Origin: Aequorivita lipolytica
GTDB lineage: Bacteria; Bacteroidota; Bacteroidia; Flavobacteriales; Flavobacteriaceae
DNA length: 64,000 nt
Assembly (NCBI RefSeq): GCF_007997135.1
Contig: NZ_VORU01000005.1
Span: 1-64,000 of the forward strand
Reading direction: 5' to 3'
Position numbers and translations under genes: made by a program. Below, piece by piece: positions 17,821 to 27,533 of this stretch; within the stretch, counting starts at the first letter, position 1, and each line of letters begins with the position of its first letter. The notes under the pieces were generated by a model. That model was not told the origin of the DNA and did not search any database. It saw only the letters and a program-made list of their open reading frames with translations.

Positions 17821-19741
17821 CTTTAACAACGTATGGGTCATTTTGATTCTGGTTGCAACTTCTGCACAGGCTCAATATTCTGAAATTTATCAGAAATATA
17901 AGGATAAGCATCCTGAAGCCTCTGTTGTTTGCCTAAATCAGGAGTCTAATCTTTTTATCACTCTTAACAATGGGGCGTTTGATATTGTTCAAGAGAACAT
18001 AGAGGAGAATTTATACCTCAATGAGGCAGCCACACAAGGATCTCAAAAATCCATAAACTTTTCAAGCTTTTTTGAGATGGAAGATATCGAGGCTTCTGCC
18101 TTTAACTACGAAGACAACAAATACAAAGAAGTAAAAGTTTCTGAGTTTACGGAAAAAGATGAGATGGGCGAATCTTTTTATGACGATACAAAATCGATAA
18201 ACTTTATTTATTCAAACCTAAAAAAGGGTTCCACGTCGAAGCTTAAATATTCCCAGAAAATCAAGAATCCACGGTTTTTAACTCCTTTCTATTTTGGCGA
18301 CTTTTCTCCCATAGCTCAGAATAAATTCAGTATTACAGCAGATGCTTCGGTGAATTTAAAATTCAAACAGTTTAATACTGAGGGAGTGAATATAGCATTC
18401 ACTAAACAAGAAAAACGTGGTAAGATCATTTATACTTGGGAATTAAAAGATGTAAAAGCATTCGATTACGAATCCCAGTCATCAACTTATAAAAATGTAC
18501 TTCCGCACGTGGTTCCGTTTATCGCGTCCTATCAGGTAAATGGCAATACGGTACCCGTGCTTAATGAAACCAGAGATCTTTATAATTGGTATTACTCGTT
18601 AGTCAAGGATGTGAATCAAGAGCCAGCAGACCCCGAACTTATAGCACTTACTAAAAGTCTTACCGATGGTCTTGATAGTAATCTAGAAAAAGTAAAGGCC
18701 ATCTATTACTGGACACAACGCAACATCAAATATATCGCTTTTGAGTATGGTCTAGGCGGATTTATTCCCAGAGAGGCCAATCAGGTTTTTAAGAAAAAGT
18801 ATGGCGATTGTAAAGACAATAGCAGCCTCCTTTATAAAATGCTTGAAATTGCCGGGTTAAAAGGTCATTTAACTTGGATTGGCACCCGCAAAATTCCTTA
18901 CAGTTATGAAGAAGTGCCAACGCCCATTGTGGACAACCACATGATCCTGAGTTACTTTGACGGTTCTGATATTTATTATTTGGATGCAACCGGCAGAAAT
19001 ATCCCAATAATGTATCCTTCCTCCTTTATACAGGGAAAAGAAGCACTTATTGCCCTTGACGACAGCAACTATCGTATTGCGAAAGTGCCAATTATTCCAG
19101 CCGAAAAGAATTCAGTTAAAGATATCACCCAACTCAAAATAGAAGGAAAGCAACTCGTTGGCTCAACAAAAGTAGAAGTGTCCGGATATAACAAAATCGA
19201 TTATATCTATGCACTGGGAAATCTTAATACAAAGAGTGAGCGCGATAATTTTTACAACGATATTTTTCAGAAAGGAAACAATAAGTTTATTGCTCAGAAT
19301 ATTTTAGAAACCAATAAGGACGATTACGACAAAAACATGATTGTTTCTTACAAATTTACAATTGGTGATTATCTCCAGCAATTTGGAGATCAGATTTTCA
19401 TTAACCTCAACCTCAATAAAAATATTTCTCAATACCGCACAGACCCTAACCGTAAGCGCGATATTGAGGTAGATTACAAAAACTATTTTACTTTTGAAAC
19501 TGAACTCCTAATTCCCCAAGGGTACCAAGTAGATTATCTTCCAGAGTCACAAACTTTTGGTAACGACTTCATAAAAGCGACCATTAATTATACCCAACTT
19601 GATGGAAAAATAAAATATAAACACACCGTAACCTGCGACTTTTTAATCCTAGATCTTAACCAGCAAAAGGAAGTTAATGAACTCATCAAAAACGTTGAAA
19701 AAGCGTATAAGGAAGTGGTGACTTTTACTAAATCAGAATAA
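17801..19741 (+). CDS. Exported DUF3857/transglutaminase-like protein, catalytic triad intact
   Basis: The protein has a signal peptide (NNVWVILILVATSAQAQ), an N-terminal beta-rich DUF3857 domain (about residues 30-270) and a transglutaminase-like core (about 290-410), then another beta domain. The papain-like triad is visible: Cys337 in YGDCKDNSS, His380 in VDNHMIL and Asp395 in YLDATGR. Such proteins could cleave, crosslink or merely bind exported peptides; substrates are unknown. ATG 17801 (MHSRLF) lies inside the last 20 bp of the MORN gene; ATG 17789 is an alternative. About 646 residues. It is coupled to the MORN protein gene upstream and to its degenerate paralogue 6 bp downstream. Confidence 0.85.
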   Translation: MHSRLFSFNNVWVILILVATSAQAQYSEIYQKYKDKHPEASVVCLNQESNLFITLNNGAFDIVQENIEENLYLNEAATQGSQKSINFSSFFEMEDIEASAFNYEDNKYKEVKVSEFTEKDEMGESFYDDTKSINFIYSNLKKGSTSKLKYSQKIKNPRFLTPFYFGDFSPIAQNKFSITADASVNLKFKQFNTEGVNIAFTKQEKRGKIIYTWELKDVKAFDYESQSSTYKNVLPHVVPFIASYQVNGNTVPVLNETRDLYNWYYSLVKDVNQEPADPELIALTKSLTDGLDSNLEKVKAIYYWTQRNIKYIAFEYGLGGFIPREANQVFKKKYGDCKDNSSLLYKMLEIAGLKGHLTWIGTRKIPYSYEEVPTPIVDNHMILSYFDGSDIYYLDATGRNIPIMYPSSFIQGKEALIALDDSNYRIAKVPIIPAEKNSVKDITQLKIEGKQLVGSTKVEVSGYNKIDYIYALGNLNTKSERDNFYNDIFQKGNNKFIAQNILETNKDDYDKNMIVSYKFTIGDYLQQFGDQIFINLNLNKNISQYRTDPNRKRDIEVDYKNYFTFETELLIPQGYQVDYLPESQTFGNDFIKATINYTQLDGKIKYKHTVTCDFLILDLNQQKEVNELIKNVEKAYKEVVTFTKSE

Positions 19742-19747
19742 CAAACT

Positions 19748-21709
19748 ATGAAAAAAATGATCAGTTGTTGGGCGCTTTTATTTATTGCTCCCCTACTCCT
19801 CGCGCAAGAGAATCCATTTTATAAAAACTATTCTTGGGAAGAAAATCCTGATTTTTCCGTAAAGGCTTCAGATAGCACTTCAATTATTGGTCTAAAGGAC
19901 AAAATTATCTCCGAATTTATTTTTGAAGGCGAGGATTTTTTGGAGTATTTCTTAGAACACAAAGCGGTGTGGCTCAACAGCGATGAACGCATCGAGGAAT
20001 ATAACAAAATATATCTGCCATATGATAACAACTCAGAACTTCTTGTAAATAAAGCCCGTGTAATTAAGCCTAACGGCGAAATTTTAGAACTTGACGATTC
20101 AAAAATTCTAACAGCCGAAAATGAGGAAACACAACGTGTTTATAAATTTTTTGCCTTTGAAGGCATCGAAAAAGGAAGTATCATCGAGTATTATTATTTG
20201 GTAAAACGCGTCCCTGAATATTCCGGCAAGCGACTCACTTTTCAGACTTCTTACGACAAGAAAGATGTCTCTTTTGATCTTTACTCACCTTCCAACTTAG
20301 TGTTCCAGTTTAAAAGTTTCAATGATCTGCCTGAAATTACAAGAAATACGCTCTCAGAAAAAAAACTGCATTGGACGATGCGCGCTGCAGAAATTCCTGG
20401 ATTAGAGGAGGAAAGCCAAGCGGCTTATAAGGCCTCAAGCGCCTTCGTGATATACAAACTGGATCAAAATCTGTCAAATAACACAAAAGATATTACTTCC
20501 TATAGCAAGGTTTCGCAGAATCTATACAATTTCTATTATGGCGAAATTGACAAAAGAGCACAGAAAAAGCTTAATAAATTTTTGGACGAAGCAGGTGTAA
20601 AACCAGGTACGGATACAGATGAGATACTCCGAACATTGGAATCCTACATCAAAACAAATGTCTACCTCGGGAAAGGCGAAAATGTAGGCAGCGATCTAGA
20701 GAGCGTCCTCAATCAAAAAGTGGCCAGTTCTAAAGGACTCATGAAGTTGTTTATTTCACTTTTCAATACTTTAGATATTAAGCACGAAATAATATTGACC
20801 AGTGACCGTCAAGACCTAAAATTTGATCCGGAATTTGAAGCAAACACGTTTCTGAATGAGTACCTGTTCTACTTTCCAAAGACCGATAAATATATGGCTC
20901 CAACAGAGTTCGACTCGCGTTACGGTTTTCCACCGGCGTATCTTACAGACACCTACGGACTGCACATTAAGGAGGTTGCTTTGGGTGATTTTAAATCTGC
21001 CACGGGAAAAATAGAATATATCAATCCCGTTCCTGCAGAAGAAACTGTAGATAAAATGATCATCGATGTCAATTTTGATCCCGAAGATCTCACCGTGACT
21101 ACTATCAAACTCGACCGTACTTTGAGTGGTTATTATGCGATGTATATGCAACCCTTTATGAACATTATTCCTGAGGAAAATAAAACCGAGCTTCTTGAAG
21201 ATTTTGCTAAACGGCTTGACGAAAGTGCAGCCATAAAAAGTAAGGAAATGAATAATGCTGATCCCGCACTTTTTGGAATAAAACCCTTGCAGTTTGTAAT
21301 CGATTTTGAGTCGGAAGCTTTTGTGGAAAAAGCTGGAAACCGCTACCTTTTTAAAGTGGGTGACCTTATTGGTCGGCAAATACAGATGTATCAGGAAAAT
21401 GAGCGCAAACTCCCGCTCGAAGACGAGTTCACGCGCACCTACTACCGCACCATAAATGTTAAAATTCCTGAAGGTTATCGTGTCGCCAATGCTGAGGACA
21501 TTAACATTAATCACTCCTTTTCCAAAGATGGAAAAGAAGTGTTGATGTTTAAGTCGTTTTATGAAATGGATGGTGACACCTTAAAAATAACTGCTGATGA
21601 ATTTTATAAAATAAATAAAATTTCAAAAGAATTCTTTGAAGATTATCGAACAGTGGTAAACAGTGCTGCAGATTTTAATAAGGTAACTTTGGTTTTGGAA
21701 CCCAAATAA
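19748..21709 (+). CDS. Exported DUF3857/transglutaminase-like paralogue lacking the catalytic Cys
   Basis: The 653-residue protein has a signal peptide (CWALLFIAPLLLAQ), a DUF3857 domain and a transglutaminase-like core with the same order as its upstream neighbour. At the position of the catalytic Cys it reads VASSKGLMKLF instead of YGDCKDNSSLLYK, and the His and Asp motifs are not recognisable (TSDRQDLKF, APTEFDSRYG). It is therefore likely a non-enzymatic binding or scaffolding partner. It begins 6 bp after the previous stop, so the two are certainly co-transcribed. A terminator follows at 21766-21792. Confidence 0.83.
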   Translation: MKKMISCWALLFIAPLLLAQENPFYKNYSWEENPDFSVKASDSTSIIGLKDKIISEFIFEGEDFLEYFLEHKAVWLNSDERIEEYNKIYLPYDNNSELLVNKARVIKPNGEILELDDSKILTAENEETQRVYKFFAFEGIEKGSIIEYYYLVKRVPEYSGKRLTFQTSYDKKDVSFDLYSPSNLVFQFKSFNDLPEITRNTLSEKKLHWTMRAAEIPGLEEESQAAYKASSAFVIYKLDQNLSNNTKDITSYSKVSQNLYNFYYGEIDKRAQKKLNKFLDEAGVKPGTDTDEILRTLESYIKTNVYLGKGENVGSDLESVLNQKVASSKGLMKLFISLFNTLDIKHEIILTSDRQDLKFDPEFEANTFLNEYLFYFPKTDKYMAPTEFDSRYGFPPAYLTDTYGLHIKEVALGDFKSATGKIEYINPVPAEETVDKMIIDVNFDPEDLTVTTIKLDRTLSGYYAMYMQPFMNIIPEENKTELLEDFAKRLDESAAIKSKEMNNADPALFGIKPLQFVIDFESEAFVEKAGNRYLFKVGDLIGRQIQMYQENERKLPLEDEFTRTYYRTINVKIPEGYRVANAEDININHSFSKDGKEVLMFKSFYEMDGDTLKITADEFYKINKISKEFFEDYRTVVNSAADFNKVTLVLEPK

Positions 21710-21765
21710 ATCCCGGATAGAAATTCTTCAAAATATAACTAAAGTTCTTTCCCACACCACAAAAA

Positions 21766-21792
21766 TTAGGTCGTAAATAGCGGCCTTTTTTT
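21766..21792 (+). terminator. Terminator of the MORN/DUF3857 operon
   Basis: AGGTCG (21768-21773) pairs with CGGCCT (21781-21786, one G-U) around a seven-base loop and is followed by a T run. Confidence 0.65.
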
Positions 21793-21950
21793 GCGGAATG
21801 CGGAAATCCATAAAGTGAGCTCTGGGTTAAAGTGTTATCTTTTAATAGATATTGAATCGAGAATAAAATTAACCAGCAACCAATAATTAATCAGCCGTTG
21901 TAACATTCTGAAACAAATAGCGTTATATAGATTCATCAATCTAAATCCAT

Positions 21951-23051
21951 ATGCTACAACGCTTTTTCATCTTCTGCTCCGGCGCAGATACCGACATCCT
22001 TGACGAATGTTCCTCTGGCGAACGCACCAAATATGCCGGCATTGGCGCCACCGTTTTCTTTACCGCCGTTATGGCAACCATCGCTGCATCTTATGCGCTT
22101 TATACAGTTTTTGACAATTACTACTCCGCTATTTTCTTCGGAATAATTTGGGGATTGTTGATTTTCAATCTGGACAGATTCATCGTTTCCACCATCAAAA
22201 AACGCAATAGTTTCTTTGATGAATTAATACAGGCTTCGCCACGAATTGCTCTTGCAATAATCATTGCCATCGTAATCTCAAAACCTTTGGAAATGAAGAT
22301 TTTCGAAAAGGAAATCAACCAAGTTTTGCTTATCGAGAAAAACGAAATGACCCTCGCCAACAAAGACCAATTGGCATTGCAATACACGCCTTCCGTAACA
22401 GCATTAGATACTGAAATTGCAGGTTTAAAAAAGGAAGTAACCGACAAAGAAACCGAAGTAAACGCGCTTTACAGTACCTACATCTCCGAAGCAGAAGGAA
22501 CCGCTGGCACTCAAAAATTAGGCAAAGGCCCAGTATATAAAGAAAAACGCGAAAAACACGACGCCGAACTCGCAGCCTTAGCCGAACTCAAAAAAACCAA
22601 CGCCGAAAAGATTACGGCAGCCGAAGCAAAAATAACAACCCTCGCCACAGAATACAAAACAAAAGTAGCAGACACCCAACCCATAATCGACGGCTTTGAT
22701 GGTTTGATGGCACGCGTAAATGCACTGGACAAACTTCCTTTATTACCTTCGTTATTTATCTTTTTGCTTTTCTTAGCCATTGAAACTTCGCCCATCCTTG
22801 CAAAATTATTGTCTCCCAAAGGCGCTTACGATTTAAAACTAGAAGAACAAGAAAGCGCATTAAAATCTTGGGTAACCCAACAGAAAACCCAACGAGACAT
22901 ACTAGTAACCACAGACCGCGACATAAACAACAGAGTCTACGCAGACATTGCAGAAGAACAGGAACTTTACGATTACAAACGTAAAAAAGCCCGTGAATTG
23001 ATGCAAATGCAAGCAGATGCTTTTTATAAAAAACAGAAGAGCGTTTTATAA
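21951..23051 (+). CDS. DUF4407 membrane protein
   Basis: The 366-residue protein begins with the conserved MLQRFFIFCSGADTDILD segment of DUF4407, then two membrane helices (residues about 28-45 and 55-70), a third near 100-115 after PRIALAIIIAIVISKP, a long charged coiled-coil segment from about 120 to 255, and a fourth helix (LPLLPSLFIFLLFLAIETSP). The C-terminal tail is charged. The coiled coil should lie outside the membrane between helices. Function is unknown. The gene is single, with no clear partner. Confidence 0.82.
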   Translation: MLQRFFIFCSGADTDILDECSSGERTKYAGIGATVFFTAVMATIAASYALYTVFDNYYSAIFFGIIWGLLIFNLDRFIVSTIKKRNSFFDELIQASPRIALAIIIAIVISKPLEMKIFEKEINQVLLIEKNEMTLANKDQLALQYTPSVTALDTEIAGLKKEVTDKETEVNALYSTYISEAEGTAGTQKLGKGPVYKEKREKHDAELAALAELKKTNAEKITAAEAKITTLATEYKTKVADTQPIIDGFDGLMARVNALDKLPLLPSLFIFLLFLAIETSPILAKLLSPKGAYDLKLEEQESALKSWVTQQKTQRDILVTTDRDINNRVYADIAEEQELYDYKRKKARELMQMQADAFYKKQKSVL

Positions 23052-23104
23052 CCTTTGCCTTTATTAAAATTTTGAAAAGCTCCTCCCCTGATAGGGGGAG
23101 GTGG

Positions 23105-23135
23105 CATTTCATTTTGCTTTTCGCAAAATGAAATG
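23105..23135. repeat. Perfect 13-bp stem intergenic palindrome
   Basis: CATTTCATTTTGC and its exact complement GCAAAATGAAATG are separated by five bases and embedded in a purine/pyrimidine-biased stretch with GGGGGAGG and GGAGGGGG ends. No T run follows, so it looks like a dispersed intergenic repeat rather than a terminator. Confidence 0.65.
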
Positions 23136-23201
23136 ACGGAGGGGGACAGGATTTTAGTCATTATTCAGTAGTTTTGTTAGTCAATTATCCTCAATAATAC
23201 T

Positions 23202-26200
23202 ATGTCTAAAGCCACCCTCGCAGAAGCTTCAAAAATTGCCCGCAAAAACTATAATATAAACGTCAAAGCCTCAAAACTAGACGGCTATGTTGACGAAAAC
23301 TTTTTATTGAAAACAGCATCGGGTGAAAAATTTCTTTTGAAAATTTCTTCCGAAGTAAACCACGAACAGTTAGATTTTCAAATTCAAATTCTGAAACATC
23401 TTTCTTCAAAAAATCTAGCAGTTTCACTTTCTGAGATTGTTCCAAATAAAGAAGAAAAACCACTCACCAAACTTCAAAATAATAAAGCTGCAAGAGTATT
23501 GACTTGGCTTCCCGGACGTCTTTGGGCAACGGTTAATCCAAAAACAGAAAGTCTGCGACACAGCCTAGGCGAAGCTTCTGGAAGTTTGACAAAAGCATTA
23601 CAAGATTTTGAACATTCCAGCGCAAACAGAAACCTGGATTGGGATTTAGCAAATTCTGCTTGGACTTCAAAACATATAAATCGATTTTCAGGAGAACGAA
23701 AAAAGATTCTTCAATACTTCCAAAATCGTTTCGAAGAAATTCAAACAACATACAAAAACCTTCCGAAAAGCATTGTACATAGTGATATAAATGACTACAA
23801 CATTTTAGTAACTGAGGATTTAAACAACCCAAAAGTTTCTGGTTTAATAGACTTTGGTGATGCCGTTTTTACCCAAACCATAAACGACCTCGCTATTGTT
23901 TTAGCGTATGCAATAATGGCTCTCCCCGATCCACTCACTGCGGCCTTGGAAGTTATAAATGGCTATAACAAGCACTACAAACTCTCTGATAAAGAGCTGC
24001 AATGTCTTTGCACTTTGGTCGGAATGCGTTTGGTAACAACGGTAACTAGCGCTTCCCTAAGAAAAGCTGAATTCCCAAATGACGAATATTTCGTTATCAG
24101 CGAAAAACCCGCTTGGGATTCACTGGAGAAATGGTTTGAGCTGAATGAAAATTTCGCCTATTATTCCTTCCGAAGCGCTTGTGGATATACAGCGCATCCA
24201 CTGGAAAAGAAATTTGAAACTTGGGCCAAAACCAATCAAGTTACTTTAAGAACGATGTTTCCAACTGTTGCTTCTGAAAAAGTAGTGAATCTCGACATGA
24301 GCGTTGGAAGCACACTGCTCGGCAATCTTTCGGAATATAATGACCCAGAGGTTTCGGAATTTAAACTTAACCAATTTCAAAAACATCATCCTAAAACCAT
24401 TCTACTGAACGGTTATTTAGAAACACGGCCTTTCTATACCACAGAAGCCTTTAAAAGCGAAGGCAACAATGGCCCGCAATACCGCACCGTACATTTGGGA
24501 ACTGATTTTTGGGTATCAGCAAAAACACCCGTGCAGGCACCGTTTGATGGAACCGTAAAAATAATGCACCATAACGATTACGACAAAGATTACGGCCCAA
24601 TGCTCATCTTGGAACACTCTTTTAAAGGCGGAAAATTCTATTCTCTTTACGGCCATTTATCCCTGATGTCGCTAGAAATTTTAAAAGTTGGGCAAAAGGT
24701 AAAACAAGGCGATCGAATTGCGTACATCGGCGGGTCTAATGAAAACGGCAATTGGGCGCCGCATCTTCACTTTCAACTTATTTTAGACCTTTTGGGAAAT
24801 AACGAAAATTTCAATGGTGTGGCTTTGCCTTCAAATGTTGAAATCTGGAAAAGCATTTGCCCCAATCCAAATTTTATTTTTAAAGAAGAATTAGATACTT
24901 CCGAAGAAAAGATTTCTGATAAAAAAATCATCAATTTCAGAAAGGAGCATCTCGGAAAAGGCCTAAGTCTTTCTTATGATAAACCGCTACACATAGTCCG
25001 CGGAGAAGGGGTTTATTTAATTGATATTGAAGGTAGAAAATATCTAGACACCGTAAACAATGTAAACCACGTGGGCCATCAGCACCCAAAAGTAGTTGCC
25101 GCCGGGCAAAAGCAAATGGCAGTTTTGAATACGAATACACGCTATTTACACGAAGAGATTATCGCTTACGCTGAAGCTTTGCTGAAAAAATTACCAGCGC
25201 ATTTATCGGTACTCCATTTTGTGAATTCGGGTAGCGAAGCAAACGAACTTGCGCTGCGAATGGCAAAAACCATTACAGGAAACAAAGATTTTTTAATTAT
25301 CGAAGTTGGCTATCACGGAAATACAAATACCGTGATAGACGTAAGCTCTTATAAATTTGGAGGTAAAGGCGGTTTCCCCAAACCTGAAACCACGCACATT
25401 CTTCCACTTCCCGATACTTATAGAGGAAAATATACTTCCGAAAATTGTGGAATTGATTACGCAAATCACGCCAAGGAAATCATTCAAAATTTAAAAGCGG
25501 AAGGAAAAGAAATCGCAGGTTTTATAGGCGAAACTATGATAAGCTGCGGCGGACAGATTGTTCCGCCAAAAAATTATTTCAAAGAAGTTTACAAACACGT
25601 TCGCGAAGCTGGCGGCATCTGCATTGCAGATGAAGTACAAACAGGTTTTGGCAGAATGGGCAAAACCTTTTGGGCGTTTGAACTCTATGACGTTCAGCCA
25701 GACATAGTTACAATGGGGAAACCCGCTGGTAACGCGCATCCGCTTGCCATTGTAGCTTGCACAAAAGAAGTAGCCGAAAAATTCAATACCGGGATGGAAT
25801 ATTTCAACACCTTTGGCGGCAACCCCGTTTCCTGCGCCATTGGGCGTTCGGTTTTGGAGGTTATTGAAGAAGAAAACCTCCAGCAAAATGCTTTGGAAGT
25901 CGGCGGTTTTTTAATTGCTGAATTGAAAGCACTTCAAAAGCAATTTTCAATTATTGGCGACGTACGTGGCGAAGGACTGTTTTTAGGATTTGAATTAAAC
26001 AATTCAAATAAAAATCCGTTACCGGAACACGCTACTTTTTTGGCAAACAGAATGAAGCAACTTGGAATCCTAATGAGCATCGATGGTCCAGACCACAATG
26101 TTTTGAAAATAAAACCGCCTATGGTTTTCAGCAAAGAGAATGCAGAAGAACTTATTTTTAGATTGAAAACTGTTTTTGGGGAAGATTTTATGTCCTTCGG

Positions 26201-26225
26201 CTCCGCTCAGGAACCAACACAATAA
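23202..26225 (+). CDS. Three-domain fusion: APH-type kinase, M23 peptidase fold and class III aminotransferase
   Basis: The 1007-residue cytoplasmic protein joins three folds. Residues about 20-320 are an aminoglycoside-phosphotransferase-like kinase (HSDINDYN with His193 and Asp195; LIDFGDA). Residues about 400-540 are an M23/LytM-like domain with HLGTD (His431, Asp435) and HLHFQL. Residues about 570-1000 are a class III PLP aminotransferase or phospholyase with ADEVQTGFGR and the PLP lysine Lys840 in MGKPAGNAHP. Related class III enzymes include ethanolamine-phosphate phospho-lyase, so a kinase-then-lyase pathway on an amino alcohol is a reasonable inference. No signal peptide is visible, so the M23 domain is unlikely to act on the cell wall. 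The last residues (FGSAQEPTQ) are encoded by a TCCTTCGGCTCCGCTCAGGA intergenic-repeat motif. Confidence 0.88.
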   Translation: MSKATLAEASKIARKNYNINVKASKLDGYVDENFLLKTASGEKFLLKISSEVNHEQLDFQIQILKHLSSKNLAVSLSEIVPNKEEKPLTKLQNNKAARVLTWLPGRLWATVNPKTESLRHSLGEASGSLTKALQDFEHSSANRNLDWDLANSAWTSKHINRFSGERKKILQYFQNRFEEIQTTYKNLPKSIVHSDINDYNILVTEDLNNPKVSGLIDFGDAVFTQTINDLAIVLAYAIMALPDPLTAALEVINGYNKHYKLSDKELQCLCTLVGMRLVTTVTSASLRKAEFPNDEYFVISEKPAWDSLEKWFELNENFAYYSFRSACGYTAHPLEKKFETWAKTNQVTLRTMFPTVASEKVVNLDMSVGSTLLGNLSEYNDPEVSEFKLNQFQKHHPKTILLNGYLETRPFYTTEAFKSEGNNGPQYRTVHLGTDFWVSAKTPVQAPFDGTVKIMHHNDYDKDYGPMLILEHSFKGGKFYSLYGHLSLMSLEILKVGQKVKQGDRIAYIGGSNENGNWAPHLHFQLILDLLGNNENFNGVALPSNVEIWKSICPNPNFIFKEELDTSEEKISDKKIINFRKEHLGKGLSLSYDKPLHIVRGEGVYLIDIEGRKYLDTVNNVNHVGHQHPKVVAAGQKQMAVLNTNTRYLHEEIIAYAEALLKKLPAHLSVLHFVNSGSEANELALRMAKTITGNKDFLIIEVGYHGNTNTVIDVSSYKFGGKGGFPKPETTHILPLPDTYRGKYTSENCGIDYANHAKEIIQNLKAEGKEIAGFIGETMISCGGQIVPPKNYFKEVYKHVREAGGICIADEVQTGFGRMGKTFWAFELYDVQPDIVTMGKPAGNAHPLAIVACTKEVAEKFNTGMEYFNTFGGNPVSCAIGRSVLEVIEEENLQQNALEVGGFLIAELKALQKQFSIIGDVRGEGLFLGFELNNSNKNPLPEHATFLANRMKQLGILMSIDGPDHNVLKIKPPMVFSKENAEELIFRLKTVFGEDFMSFGSAQEPTQ

Positions 26226-26231
26226 TAAAAT

Positions 26232-26290
26232 TTTTGCGTCTTAGCGCCTTTGCGTGAAAAAATTGCTCGCAAAGACGCTAAGGCGCAAAG
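26232..26290. repeat. Dispersed inverted-repeat element, copy 2
   Basis: GCGTCTTAGCGCCTTTGCG and, after a short spacer, CGCAAAGACGCTAAGGCGC form a near-palindrome like that at 3348-3405. It sits between convergent genes and lacks a terminal T run. Confidence 0.75.
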
Positions 26291-26308
26291 TTAAAAAGTA
26301 GAAATAAT

Positions 26309-27343
26309 CTATGAATCATTCTTATTAATCAAATAAGCATAGGCTTCCATCCCTTTGGTATGCTCAAATATTACTTTTAGTACACCAATTAATGGTAGCG
26401 AAATAACGGCGCCCACAATTCCCCAAAGCACTGAAAAAAGAATAACGCCAAATACCGTTATAAATGGGTTCAGATTGATTTCATCACCAATAATCCACGG
26501 AGTTAGAACGTAATTTTCAACTAATTGCGCTGCGGAGATAACACCAATCACAATAAGAGCAGGCGTGGTTCCCGAGTAGAGATATGCTAGGATAACCGCA
26601 ATACCGCCACCTATAATATTTCCCACATAAGGTATTATAGAAAAAAGCGCTGCAAAGATTGCTAAAAATAGCGCGTAGGGAACAGAGCCAAGTGTAAAAC
26701 CAAGGTAATATATACCGAACAAAAAAAGCATAATCTTACCCTTTCCAAGAAGATAGCCGTTAATGATTTTTGATGAATCACTTAAAAGTGAAGCCATTGC
26801 AGAAGGATTTGAAGAAAGCTTTTTGAAGAAATTGACGAACATATTTTTCTGCATCAAAAAGAGTATTATATAAATAAAAATTATCAGCGATTGGGAGAGT
26901 AAATTCATTAAGGATGATAGAAAGACTCCCGCTACGCTTTCCAATTTATCGACCAATCTTTTGTTGTTTTCTATATAATCTCCGTAATCCCAGTTTAACT
27001 GTTGGTTCGCCCATTGAGATAGATTATTCAATTTCTCGCCTGCCTTTTCCTTAATGGTTGGCCAATCGCCTGCCATTATATTAATTTGTGAACTTATAAG
27101 CCACGTAAGCAGTAGAAAAATCACTAACATCAATAGTATAGACAGTGTTATAGATAACCAATTTGGCAATCCCCACTGCTTCAGTTTTTGCGTAGGTTTA
27201 TCTAATAGAATAGCTATGATTACCGCCACTAGCAACGGCATTAAAAGGCTGGAACCAATATATAAAATCGCTAATATGCTTCCTACTATAAGAAACGCTC
27301 TAATTAAATAACTGCCAGAAATACTTATTTTTGGATTGCTCAA
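26309..27343 (-). CDS. AI-2E-type transporter (PerM/TqsA family)
   Basis: The 344-residue protein has the eight-helix pattern of the AI-2 exporter-like family: two N-terminal helices, a hydrophilic stretch from about 80 to 145, and a C-terminal helical block with the family motif IPYVGNIIGGGIAVILA (about 240-256) and ENYVLTPWIIGDEINLNPF (about 277-295). Members export quorum-sensing autoinducer-2 or act as sodium/proton antiporters; the substrate cannot be told from sequence. It is a single minus-strand gene convergent with the fusion gene. Confidence 0.88.
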   Translation of the reverse strand: MSNPKISISGSYLIRAFLIVGSILAILYIGSSLLMPLLVAVIIAILLDKPTQKLKQWGLPNWLSITLSILLMLVIFLLLTWLISSQINIMAGDWPTIKEKAGEKLNNLSQWANQQLNWDYGDYIENNKRLVDKLESVAGVFLSSLMNLLSQSLIIFIYIILFLMQKNMFVNFFKKLSSNPSAMASLLSDSSKIINGYLLGKGKIMLFLFGIYYLGFTLGSVPYALFLAIFAALFSIIPYVGNIIGGGIAVILAYLYSGTTPALIVIGVISAAQLVENYVLTPWIIGDEINLNPFITVFGVILFSVLWGIVGAVISLPLIGVLKVIFEHTKGMEAYAYLINKNDS

Positions 27344-27533
27344 AATATTATTTTTTAGAAACCTGAGGTTTTCAACTTACCCTTTCTGTAAATTTAACTG
27401 ATTTTTTTAATTTCTCCTTCGTTATAGTCACTACTGTTTATGAATTTGAATATTAGTTATCTTTATTGTTCCTTATTTTTTACTTAAAGCCCAAACGAAA
27501 ATTCACAATAACAAAATATTAAATTTGAATTTT

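Noticed and set aside
17374-17841. 155-residue minus-strand hydrophobic open frame
   Set aside because: It arises from the repeated Asn-Gly/Tyr-rich codons of the MORN gene read in reverse.
20816-21514. 232-residue minus-strand open frame
   Set aside because: It is antisense to the second DUF3857 gene, shows no family motif and has no start signal; it is a shadow of the sense codons.
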